A stretch of DNA of 8,363 bases, taken from the NCBI GenBank assembly GCA_023386835.1, contig JAEWIY010000176.1, positions 1 to 8,363 on the forward strand. The letters run 5' to 3'. Positions 1 to 6,446 of this stretch are shown one piece after another. The position numbers and the translations under genes were made by a program. Numbering within the stretch: position 1 is the stretch's first letter; each line of letters opens with the position of its first letter. The notes under the pieces were generated by a model that was not told the DNA's origin, searched no databases, and saw only the letters and a program-made list of their open reading frames with translations. This DNA comes from Verrucomicrobiota bacterium (GTDB lineage Bacteria > Verrucomicrobiota > Verrucomicrobiia > Opitutales > Opitutaceae).

Positions 1-2327
1 ATCCGGATCCGGGCCGCGTGACCCTGCGGCGGCTCAACCGGGTCGAATACCGGAATACGATTCGCGATTTGCTGGGTGTCGATTACGCAACCGACGAGGA
101 GTTTCCGGCCGACGACACCGGGCACGGTTTTGATAACATCGCGGACGTGCTGACGGTCTCGCCGATGCTGCTCGAGAAGTACGTCGACGCGGCGCAGGTC
201 ATCGTCGACCGGGCGGTACCGACCCAGCCGCGCGTCGTCGCGGAGCATCGGGTGAAGGGGCGCGACCTGCAGTCACGCTGGTCGGCCTCGGAGATCGTGG
301 CGGCGGCGCTGGTGCGCTCCCGCGAGGAGGCGGGCGCGTCGAATTCCGATGCGATTGGCGGAGTGCCGGCGGTGTCCGCGGAGGGCCGCGTTACTGGCCC
401 CACCCTGGAGCCGCAAGTCGGCACTCCGATGGGCGATTCGCTCGATCTCTTGTACTATGCCCCCGCGCGGGTGGGTACCACGTTCGAGGCCGTGCACGGC
501 GGCCAGTATCAGGTCGAACTGAAGTTGCACTCGGTGGAACGGTACCTCGACGACCAGTTCGACTATAACGAATGCCGGCTGCGGGTGCGGTTGGATGGCG
601 AGCTGGTCCTGGAGCAACGGTTTGTGCGGGAGGGGACCCGCCACTACACGTTCACGTTCGATCGCGAGTGGCAGCCGGAGCGACACGAGATTGAGGTGGA
701 GATCGAACCGACGACGTTTGACCTGCCGCAGCCGCGGCGCCTCCGCCTTCGGCTGCAATCCGTCGCCGTGCGCGGGCCGGCGGCACCGGAGTTCTGGGTG
801 CCGCCGCCGCGATACGCGGAGTTCTTCCCCGGTGAGGTCCCGACGGACCCGGCTGCGCGCGAGGAGTATGTGCGGGAGCGCCTGCGCGCCTTTGCCACCC
901 GCGCGTATCGGCGGCCGGTGGAGGAAGGAACACTCCAGCGGTTGACGGAGCTCGCCCTGGCGACGGCCGCGCAGCCCGACACGACGATCGAGGCGGGGGT
1001 AGCGCAGGCCATGGTGGCCGTGCTGGCCTCACCGCGGTTTATTTTCCGCGAGGAGGACGTGGAGCCGGTCGACCCGGGCGCGACCGCGGCGCCGGTGGAC
1101 GAGTACGCGCTCGCTTCGCGGTTGTCGTACTTCCTCTGGTCATCGATGCCGGACGACGAGTTGTTGCGGCTGGCCGGCGAGCGACGGCTGCGGGCGGAGT
1201 TGTCGGCCCAGGTGCAGCGCCTGCTGGCGGATCCGAAGGCGGCGGAGTTTGTGCGCAATTTCACCGGCCAGTGGTTGCAGGCGCGGGACGTCACGACCGT
1301 GGCGATCGAGAACTTCGACGTTTTCCTGCGCGACCATCCGAATCCGGAGGTTGAGGAAGCGCGCAAGACGTTCCGCCGGATTATTCCCATTCCCGAGGCG
1401 GAGCGGACCGGGGAGCAGAAGGAGGAGTTTCAGCGGGCACGGACGGCCTTTCGCCAGTTCATGCAGCAGCCGCGGCCGCAGCTGAACAGCGAGCTCCGCG
1501 AGGCGATGCAGCGCGAAACCCAGATGCTGTTCGAGTACGTGCTGAAGGAGGACCGCAGCGTGCTCGATTTCCTGACCGCGGATTATGTGCACGTGAACGA
1601 AGTGCTGGCGCGGCACTACGGCATCGAGGGCGTCGAGGGCCCGCAGATGCGCAAGGTGCAGCTGCCGCCCGATCACCCGCGCGGAGGCGTGTTGACGCAG
1701 GGCACCGTGCTGACCGTGACGTCGAACCCGACGCGCACCTCGCCGGTGAAGCGCGGCGTCTTCATCCTCGACAACATCCTCGGCGCGCCGCCGCCACCGC
1801 CGCCGCCGGACATCCCGTCACTGGAGGATGCCGCGAGCCCCGAGCGCCTGAAGGAGCTTTCGTTGCGCGAAACGCTCGCGTTGCATGCCGAGAACCGGCT
1901 GTGCCGTTCCTGTCACAACCGCATGGATCCGCTCGGCCTTGCGCTGGAGAACTTCAACGCGATGGGCGCGTGGCGCGAGAGCGAGCTGAACCGGCCGATC
2001 GAGCCCGAAGGCACGCTCATGACGGGGCAGTCCTTCACCGACGTCCGCGAGCTTAAGCGCATCCTCGCCACCGATCATCGGGAGAACTTCTTCCACTGCC
2101 TCGCCGAGAAGATGCTGACCTACGCGCTCGGCCGCGGTCTCGAATATTACGATACCGAAACGCTGGACCAACTCGTCGCGCGGCTTGAGGCCGCCGACGG
2201 ACGGATGTCGGCGTTGGTGACGGGAATCATCGAGTCGGCGCCGTTCCAGAAACGACGGCTGCACGAACACGAACGCCTTGCTTTGCTCTCCCGCGGCTCT
2301 GCTCAAGCCGCCCACGTCCAACCCTAG
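1..2327 (+). CDS. DUF1592-family 'planctomycete cytochrome c' protein (PSD multidomain), 5' end cut by window
   Basis: Large exported haem protein of unknown substrate. The reading frame is open from base 3 and the residues before the GTG at 18 (PDPGR) continue the family pattern, so the true start lies left of the window. Counting from codon 18 (769 residues visible): DUF1587 at about 1-65 (starts TLRRLNRVEYRNTIRDLLG); a beta-rich segment at about 140-255 that looks like a carbohydrate-binding-type sandwich; DUF1595 at about 277-347 (RAYRRPVEEGTL); DUF1592 at about 361-535 (ASRLSYFLWSSMPDDELL); DUF1588 at about 552-652 with the family's proline run (P591-P597) and the haem motif CRSCH (C629, C632, H633) followed by NRMDPLGLALENF; DUF1585 at about 668-745. 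Family members usually begin with a further cytochrome c domain, which would be outside the window. A charged insertion at about 441-490 interrupts DUF1592. It ends 11 bases before the DUF1552 gene, its usual partner. The domain assignment is firm; the biochemical role is not known. Confidence 0.93.
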   Translation, partial: PDPGRVTLRRLNRVEYRNTIRDLLGVDYATDEEFPADDTGHGFDNIADVLTVSPMLLEKYVDAAQVIVDRAVPTQPRVVAEHRVKGRDLQSRWSASEIVAAALVRSREEAGASNSDAIGGVPAVSAEGRVTGPTLEPQVGTPMGDSLDLLYYAPARVGTTFEAVHGGQYQVELKLHSVERYLDDQFDYNECRLRVRLDGELVLEQRFVREGTRHYTFTFDREWQPERHEIEVEIEPTTFDLPQPRRLRLRLQSVAVRGPAAPEFWVPPPRYAEFFPGEVPTDPAAREEYVRERLRAFATRAYRRPVEEGTLQRLTELALATAAQPDTTIEAGVAQAMVAVLASPRFIFREEDVEPVDPGATAAPVDEYALASRLSYFLWSSMPDDELLRLAGERRLRAELSAQVQRLLADPKAAEFVRNFTGQWLQARDVTTVAIENFDVFLRDHPNPEVEEARKTFRRIIPIPEAERTGEQKEEFQRARTAFRQFMQQPRPQLNSELREAMQRETQMLFEYVLKEDRSVLDFLTADYVHVNEVLARHYGIEGVEGPQMRKVQLPPDHPRGGVLTQGTVLTVTSNPTRTSPVKRGVFILDNILGAPPPPPPPDIPSLEDAASPERLKELSLRETLALHAENRLCRSCHNRMDPLGLALENFNAMGAWRESELNRPIEPEGTLMTGQSFTDVRELKRILATDHRENFFHCLAEKMLTYALGRGLEYYDTETLDQLVARLEAADGRMSALVTGIIESAPFQKRRLHEHERLALLSRGSAQAAHVQP

Positions 2328-2338
2328 ACCACCCCGCC

Positions 2339-3736
2339 ATGACCCCCGCCGCCGATACCGAACTGAAGAAACACCTCGCCGCGATGAGCCGCCGGCACTT
2401 CCTGAGGGGGCTCGGCGCCTGCGTGGCGCTGCCGGCCTTCACGTCGTTGGTGCCCGGCCGCGCGTGGGGCGCGTCCGCCACCGAGGGACTGATGCGTGCC
2501 ACCACCGCCACCGGTGCTCCGTTGCGCACGGCCTTTGTCTTTTTCCCGAACGGCGCGATTCCGCAGCATTGGTGGCCCAGTGCGTCCGGCGCGGACTTCC
2601 AGTTCCGGCAAACGCTTGAGCCACTCAACGCCGTGCGTCGTCACGTGCAGGTCCTCGGCGGACTCGATCACCTCAACGCCAATCCCGGCGGCGACGGCGG
2701 TGGTGACCACGCGCGGGGCAACAGCGTGTTCCTCACCGGTGTTCGTATCAACAAGAGCGCGACGGACGTGCGCGCCGGCATCTCGATCGACCAGGTGATG
2801 GCGAAGGAGGTGGGGCATCTGACGCGCTTCCCCTCGCTCGAGCTCACGTGTGACGCCACTCGGGCGTCGTCGAACTGCGACTCCGGCTACTCGTGCGCGT
2901 ACCAGTACAACGTGTCGTGGAAATCGCCCACCGTCCCGATGACGCCCGAAGCCAACCCGCGGCTCGTGTTCGAGCGGCTCTTCGGCGCAGGTGCCCACGG
3001 CCAGCGGGCCGAGAACGCGCAGCGCCGGCTGATGACGCGCCGTTCCGTCCTGGACTTTGTGCTCGATGACGCGAAGCGCCTTGAGCGCCGCCTCGCCGGC
3101 AATGATCGCGACAAGCTCGGCCAGTACCTCGATGGTGTGCGTGACGTAGAAAAACGAATACAGCGGGCGGAGCAGTTTGGCGCGGGTCCGGATCCGGCCG
3201 TCGCCACGCCGTCCGGCATCCCGCCGAGCTACGCCGAGTATGTCGATCTGATGTACGACATGATGCTCCTCGCGTTCAAAACCGACTCGACCCGGATCGC
3301 GACCTTTGTGCTCGGCCACGACGGCGACAATCGTTCCTTCAGCGAGATCGGCATCTCGGAGGGGCATCATGACTTGTCGCACCACCAGAACAACACGGAC
3401 CGCGTGGCGAAGGTGGCGCGGATCGACCGGTGGTACGTTGAGCGCTTTGCGTCCTTCCTCCAGCGTCTGGAAGACACCGAGGACGTCGACGGTCACTCGC
3501 TTCTGCACAACTCGCGGATCGTTTACGGCAGCGGCAACGCGGACGGCAACCGGCACACCCACGAGAACCTGCCCGTGCTGCTGGCCGGTGGTGGTGGTGG
3601 TTTGCTGCGCCCGGGACGTTACGTACAGCACGGGGGTCAGCCGATGACCAACCTGTTCCTCAGCCTGGCCGACCAGGCGGGCGTGACGGAGCTGGAGCGG
3701 TTTGGCGACTCGACGGGTCGGCTGGCCAACGTATGA
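2339..3736 (+). CDS. DUF1552 domain protein with Tat signal
   Basis: Exported protein of the DUF1552 family, related in fold class to DUF1501/sulfatase-like proteins; no reaction is established. 465 residues, a normal family length. A twin-arginine signal is clear: S17-R18-R19-H20-F21-L22, then a hydrophobic stretch and a likely cleavage site near AWGA (42-45). Family hallmarks visible: RTAFVFFPNGAIPQHWWP (63-80), HARGNSVFLTG (124-134), the cysteine cluster C171, C180 and C186 with CDSGYSCAY, the histidine-rich EGHHDLSHH (341-349), and NRHTHENLPVLLAGG (404-418). The histidines and acids could bind metal; this is inferred. The start may instead be the ATG at 2384, which gives MSRRHFLRG, typical of the family; the 2339 start has no Shine-Dalgarno sequence, while 2384 has a weak GAAG about 15 bases upstream. 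It follows the DUF1592 gene by 11 bases, the usual paired arrangement, and is probably co-transcribed and co-functional with it. Confidence 0.93.
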   Translation: MTPAADTELKKHLAAMSRRHFLRGLGACVALPAFTSLVPGRAWGASATEGLMRATTATGAPLRTAFVFFPNGAIPQHWWPSASGADFQFRQTLEPLNAVRRHVQVLGGLDHLNANPGGDGGGDHARGNSVFLTGVRINKSATDVRAGISIDQVMAKEVGHLTRFPSLELTCDATRASSNCDSGYSCAYQYNVSWKSPTVPMTPEANPRLVFERLFGAGAHGQRAENAQRRLMTRRSVLDFVLDDAKRLERRLAGNDRDKLGQYLDGVRDVEKRIQRAEQFGAGPDPAVATPSGIPPSYAEYVDLMYDMMLLAFKTDSTRIATFVLGHDGDNRSFSEIGISEGHHDLSHHQNNTDRVAKVARIDRWYVERFASFLQRLEDTEDVDGHSLLHNSRIVYGSGNADGNRHTHENLPVLLAGGGGGLLRPGRYVQHGGQPMTNLFLSLADQAGVTELERFGDSTGRLANV

Positions 3737-3788
3737 CGGAACGGCCCGTCCGATTGACCCGCGCGGATCGCGGTTGGGGCGCGACCGC

Positions 3789-4691
3789 ATGAGCCTACGG
3801 AGACGCCGCATCCTGTTCGCCGGCCTGGCCGCAGTGATCCTGCTGCTGGGCGTCGGCTGGGCGGCGTATCGCCACGAGGTGCGCGAGGAGCTGTCTCCCG
3901 TAGGCCGGGGCGAACGGCTGGCGCAGGCGAGTGGTTGTTTCGCGTGCCACGGTCGCTCGGAGGCGGAGTATCGCGGCAATGCGCGGCGCACTCGCGACGG
4001 CGGATGGCAGAGCCGCACGATTCCGACGTTGTGGGAGAACGGCCTGGATGAGGCGGAGGTGATCATCTCGTGGATCACCGACGGCTGCCCGCCGGAGGAG
4101 CGCGAGCGGCACCGCCAATGGCATGTGCAGATGCCGGCCTATGGAGACAAATTCCTGCGGGCCGGGGAGATCGATGCCATTGCCGCGTGGATACTCGCGC
4201 AGGGCCTGCAGTACGCGTTGTCCGCGCCACCGGTGACCACAGATGCGGTCGAGCCGCTGGTCAGCACCACCCGGGCGTCAACGCGTGACACCCTCTGGCG
4301 TCGCGGCGACCAGCTGGCCCGGTCCTACGGATGTTATCAATGCCACGGCGAGCTCGGGCAGGGTGGCGTGCCAAACCCGGCGTCGTTCAAGGGCTACATA
4401 CCCGGCTTCTTTGGAGAGGATTTTCGTCAGCTCACCGACGGTGGTTCGCGGGAAGAGATCCGGCATTGGATCGAGCACGGCCGTGGGGCGGCGATCGAAG
4501 CGGGCTGGCTGGGTGGGATCGCCCGTCGCTTCTTCGAACGCCAGGCGATCGGCATGCCCGCGTACGGTGAACGTCTCAGCGCTCAGGAGCTCGACGTATT
4601 GACGGACTTTCTGCTCCTGCTCAATGAACGTGGTCCACTCGCGGCCCGCGACGTCGAACAGATTGCCCGGCAGTTGCAGCCCGAGATGTAA
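3789..4691 (+). CDS. membrane-anchored di-haem cytochrome c
   Basis: Electron-transfer protein with two c-type haem domains, expected on the periplasmic side of the inner membrane. 300 residues. The N-terminus is a basic stretch (RRRR, 4-7) followed by a hydrophobic segment at about 9-27, either an uncleaved anchor or a signal peptide. Domain 1 has CFACH (C50, C53, H54) and a probable axial methionine M115 in QMPAYGDKF. Domain 2 has CYQCH (C182, C185, H186) and M256 in GMPAYGERL. The near-identical MPAYG motifs and the spacing indicate an internal duplication of one cytochrome c fold. The ATG at 3789 is chosen because it puts the basic-hydrophobic segment at the N-terminus; an in-frame TTG at 3702 would overlap the DUF1552 gene and add a non-signal leader. 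It lies 52 bases after the DUF1552 gene and 24 before the next cytochrome, so is probably the third gene of the operon. Its partner proteins are inferred from position only. Confidence 0.9.
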   Translation: MSLRRRRILFAGLAAVILLLGVGWAAYRHEVREELSPVGRGERLAQASGCFACHGRSEAEYRGNARRTRDGGWQSRTIPTLWENGLDEAEVIISWITDGCPPEERERHRQWHVQMPAYGDKFLRAGEIDAIAAWILAQGLQYALSAPPVTTDAVEPLVSTTRASTRDTLWRRGDQLARSYGCYQCHGELGQGGVPNPASFKGYIPGFFGEDFRQLTDGGSREEIRHWIEHGRGAAIEAGWLGGIARRFFERQAIGMPAYGERLSAQELDVLTDFLLLLNERGPLAARDVEQIARQLQPEM

Positions 4692-4715
4692 GACGACCAC
4701 GCCCCCCTTTGCCCT

Positions 4716-5159
4716 ATGACGTCATTTGCCGCCCGCTCCCTCTTGTTCGTGTTTGCCTCCACTCCTCCCGCTCTGCTGGCGGCCGATGCCGCGGTGGAAG
4801 GGCTGTTGCCGATTTCGCCGGAGATCCGCCAGATCCTCGACCAGCGCTGCGTCATGTGCCACGGCGAGGTGATCGACGGCACACCGGAGATTCGGGAGGA
4901 CCTCGATCTCAGCACCGACGACGCGATTCGTTCCACGCTCCACGCGCAGTCGATGGCCGACCTGATTGCCACCGGTGAGATGCCGCACAAGGCGAAGCTG
5001 TCATTCCGGCTGCGCAAACGGCCGGAGATGCAGGAGCGGTTGAAGGAGATCAAACAGGCCTACGACGCCAACGGGGAGCAGCAGAAGCTGCTCGCCTGGC
5101 TGGGCGCCGCCGGCATCACGCCAGATCCGGAAGCCGGCCAAAAGAAGAAGGACGAATGA
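4716..5159 (+). CDS. small secreted mono-haem c-type cytochrome
   Basis: Putative periplasmic electron carrier or haem-binding protein, 147 residues. Residues 1-24 form a plausible Sec signal peptide (hydrophobic RSLLFVFASTPPALLA with likely cleavage near AADA). The mature part has one haem motif, CVMCH (C45, C48, H49), preceded by PEIRQILDQR, the usual helix leading into such motifs. A possible axial methionine is M89 in TGEMPHKAKL. The rest is helical and charged (RKRPEMQERLKEIKQAYD, 100-117) and the C-terminus is a short lysine-rich tail (GQKKKDE). It resembles the short cytochrome-like domains found in planctomycete and verrucomicrobial exported proteins more than a classical class I cytochrome c; I cannot name a specific family. 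It is the last gene of the + strand operon, 24 bases after the di-haem gene. The ATG is preceded by a pyrimidine-rich leader without Shine-Dalgarno sequence. Confidence 0.82.
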   Translation: MTSFAARSLLFVFASTPPALLAADAAVEGLLPISPEIRQILDQRCVMCHGEVIDGTPEIREDLDLSTDDAIRSTLHAQSMADLIATGEMPHKAKLSFRLRKRPEMQERLKEIKQAYDANGEQQKLLAWLGAAGITPDPEAGQKKKDE

Positions 5160-5179
5160 CCGGCGCGCGGGCGCGTCGG
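5160..5179. terminator. possible hairpin at convergent gene junction
   Basis: The 34-base gap between two converging genes contains a GC-rich inverted repeat. Bases 5160-5167 can pair with 5172-5179 (one G-U pair on the + strand RNA) around a four-base loop, giving an 8-base-pair stem directly after the cytochrome stop codon. No U-tract follows on either strand, so it is not a textbook intrinsic terminator. Position suggests transcription ends here from one or both sides, but the same GC richness makes chance hairpins common. Confidence 0.3.
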
Positions 5180-5193
5180 GGAGTGCTCTGGCG

Positions 5194-6261
5194 TTACATG
5201 CCGCCCATCGGCAGCTCGCACCAGAACACGCTTCCGCCGCTCTCCGGAAAGTCGGCGCCGACGCGGCCGTGATTGTCCTCGGCCAGCTGTTTGACGATGG
5301 CGAGGCCGACGCCGTGGCTTTCCTCTCCCGCGGTGGGACGCGGACTGAGCCGCGCGAATTCGGTGAAAAGCCGTTCCCGCTCTTCCGGCGGCACTCCGGG
5401 GCCGCTGTCCAGCACCTCGAGGCGCAAGGCCGTGCCCGTCGTTGATGGCTGAATACGCACCTCGATCCGACCCCCGCGGGGGGTGTACTTGATGGCGTTG
5501 GACAGGTAGTTCGTGACGATCTGAAAGATCTCGGTCGCCTCACCGAGGACGGGTGGCAGGTCGCCCGGTTCGTTGAACACCAGTTCCTGTTCCTTGGCGT
5601 CGGCCGCCGGTGACTGCTGTTTCACCACGGCCTGGACGAGGGTGGGCAGGCTGAGGCGCGCGGAGCGGTTGCCGGCGCGCAGCTGCAGGAAGGTGTCGAT
5701 AATGCCCCGCATGTGGCGCGCGGAGGTGTCGATCTCCTGCAGGGCGCGGCGCAGCGTGCCGGCATCCGCGGCGGCGCGACGGGCCACACCGCCCGCCATC
5801 ATGATCAGGCAGAGAGGATTGCGCAGGTCGTGGGCGGCGATGCGCATGAAGCGCTCCTTCAGCGCGAGCTCGGCAGCGAGTTCACGCCGGAGGCGGCGGA
5901 TCTGGAGGTGGGTGGCCACGCGGGCGAGCGCCTCCTCGTGCTGCACCGGCTTGGTGATGTAGTCGACCGCCCCCGCGGCAAAGCCGGCCAGCTTTTCCCG
6001 CGTGTCGGTCAGCGCGGTCATGAAGATGACCGGCAGCTCCGCCGTCGCGGCATTCTGCCGCAGCCGGCGGCACGTCTCAAACCCGTCAATACCGGGCATC
6101 ATCACGTCGAGCAGGACGAGGTCGGGCACCGACTGGCTGACCAGATCGAGCGCCTCCTCGCCGTCCTCCGCCACCAGCACGCGATAGCCCGCATCGCCGA
6201 GGCATTGCAACAGCACGCTCAGGTTGGCGGGGGTGTCATCAACGATCAGGATCGTGTCCAT
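5194..6261 (-). CDS. response regulator-histidine kinase (REC-HisKA-HATPase)
   Basis: Cytoplasmic two-component signalling protein, 355 residues, with a receiver domain in front of a kinase core. No membrane segment or sensor domain is visible. Receiver at about 3-120: acidic pair D8/D9, phospho-acceptor D52 in LLDVMMPG, switch residue T82 and K104 in ITKPV. A helical linker (about 120-137, rich in Arg/Leu/Glu) leads to the HisKA domain with H144 in HDLRNPL. The HATPase domain follows, with the N box around N251/N255 (NYLSNAIKYTP), the G1 box D285-SGPG and the G2 box GVGLAIV (317-323). All catalytic residues are intact, so it should be an active kinase whose activity is set by phosphorylation of its own receiver. 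The input is probably another kinase, and the hybrid kinase gene immediately upstream on the same strand is the obvious candidate (inference). The start ATG has no Shine-Dalgarno sequence; the 185-base leader carries repeats. Confidence 0.94.
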   Translation of the reverse strand: MDTILIVDDTPANLSVLLQCLGDAGYRVLVAEDGEEALDLVSQSVPDLVLLDVMMPGIDGFETCRRLRQNAATAELPVIFMTALTDTREKLAGFAAGAVDYITKPVQHEEALARVATHLQIRRLRRELAAELALKERFMRIAAHDLRNPLCLIMMAGGVARRAAADAGTLRRALQEIDTSARHMRGIIDTFLQLRAGNRSARLSLPTLVQAVVKQQSPAADAKEQELVFNEPGDLPPVLGEATEIFQIVTNYLSNAIKYTPRGGRIEVRIQPSTTGTALRLEVLDSGPGVPPEERERLFTEFARLSPRPTAGEESHGVGLAIVKQLAEDNHGRVGADFPESGGSVFWCELPMGGM

Positions 6262-6280
6262 GGAGACGGGCGGGAAGCGG

Positions 6281-6322
6281 TGGGCTTTGAGCGGTAGGCT
6301 TTAGGCTTTAGGCGATAGGCGA
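6281..6322. repeat. heptamer tandem repeat, six units
   Basis: A period-7 tandem array in the spacer between the two kinase genes. Four clean units at 6295-6322 read TAGGCTT, TAGGCTT, TAGGCGA, TAGGCGA; two degenerate units precede them (TGGGCTT at 6281, TGAGCGG at 6288). The array begins 20 bases upstream of the start codon of the REC-HisKA gene and therefore lies in its leader or promoter region. Too short for a CRISPR array. It could be a slippage-prone microsatellite or a row of binding sites; the sequence does not decide. Confidence 0.8.
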
Positions 6323-6334
6323 AAGGGGGGCGAA

Positions 6335-6440
6335 AAGAGGCGCAAAAGCTCAAAAGGGAGTGTGGGCTGAGGAGACGGGTATTTGGTAGCAGAATACGTG
6401 CTTTTGAGTCTTCTGCGCTTTTTGCCGATTCCCTTTTGCG
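6335..6440. repeat. nested A-rich inverted repeats in the kinase intergenic spacer
   Basis: Two adjacent octamers, CGCAAAAG (6341-6348) and CTCAAAAG (6349-6356), are each matched by an exact reverse complement further right: CTTTTGAG (6401-6408) and CTTTTGCG (6433-6440). A longer imperfect pairing of 6340-6356 with 6401-6418 (one mismatch, one bulge) gives a stem of about 17 base pairs around a 44-base loop and extends a few pairs outward with A-U and G-U pairs. It lies directly after the hybrid kinase stop codon in the direction of transcription, so it may act as a transcript end or mRNA-stabilising structure, or as an operator for the downstream kinase gene. No strong U-tract is seen. Confidence 0.55.
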
Positions 6441-6446
6441 TGGCGC

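Noticed and set aside
18..20. GTG as start of the DUF1592 gene
   Set aside because: The frame is open to the window edge and the preceding codons fit the family, so this is an internal valine.
1788..1809. CCG-type run as a microsatellite
   Set aside because: It encodes the proline run that is a normal feature of DUF1588 proteins.
3587..3601. Five GGT triplets in a row
   Set aside because: It encodes a glycine run after LLA in the DUF1552 C-terminal region, a glycine-rich spot in this family; too short to call a functional repeat.
3702..3788. TTG-initiated N-terminal extension of the di-haem cytochrome
   Set aside because: It would overlap the DUF1552 gene and place 29 non-hydrophobic residues before an evident basic-hydrophobic export segment that starts at the ATG at 3789.
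2324..4078. Long open frame on the minus strand (584 codons) opposite the DUF1552 and di-haem cytochrome genes
   Set aside because: It is antisense to two genes with clear family motifs, its translation is low-complexity Arg/Ala/Val-rich without recognisable domains, and long shadow frames are expected in GC-rich DNA.
6281..6440. CRISPR array
   Set aside because: Repeat units are seven or eight bases, without spacers of regular length and without cas genes nearby.
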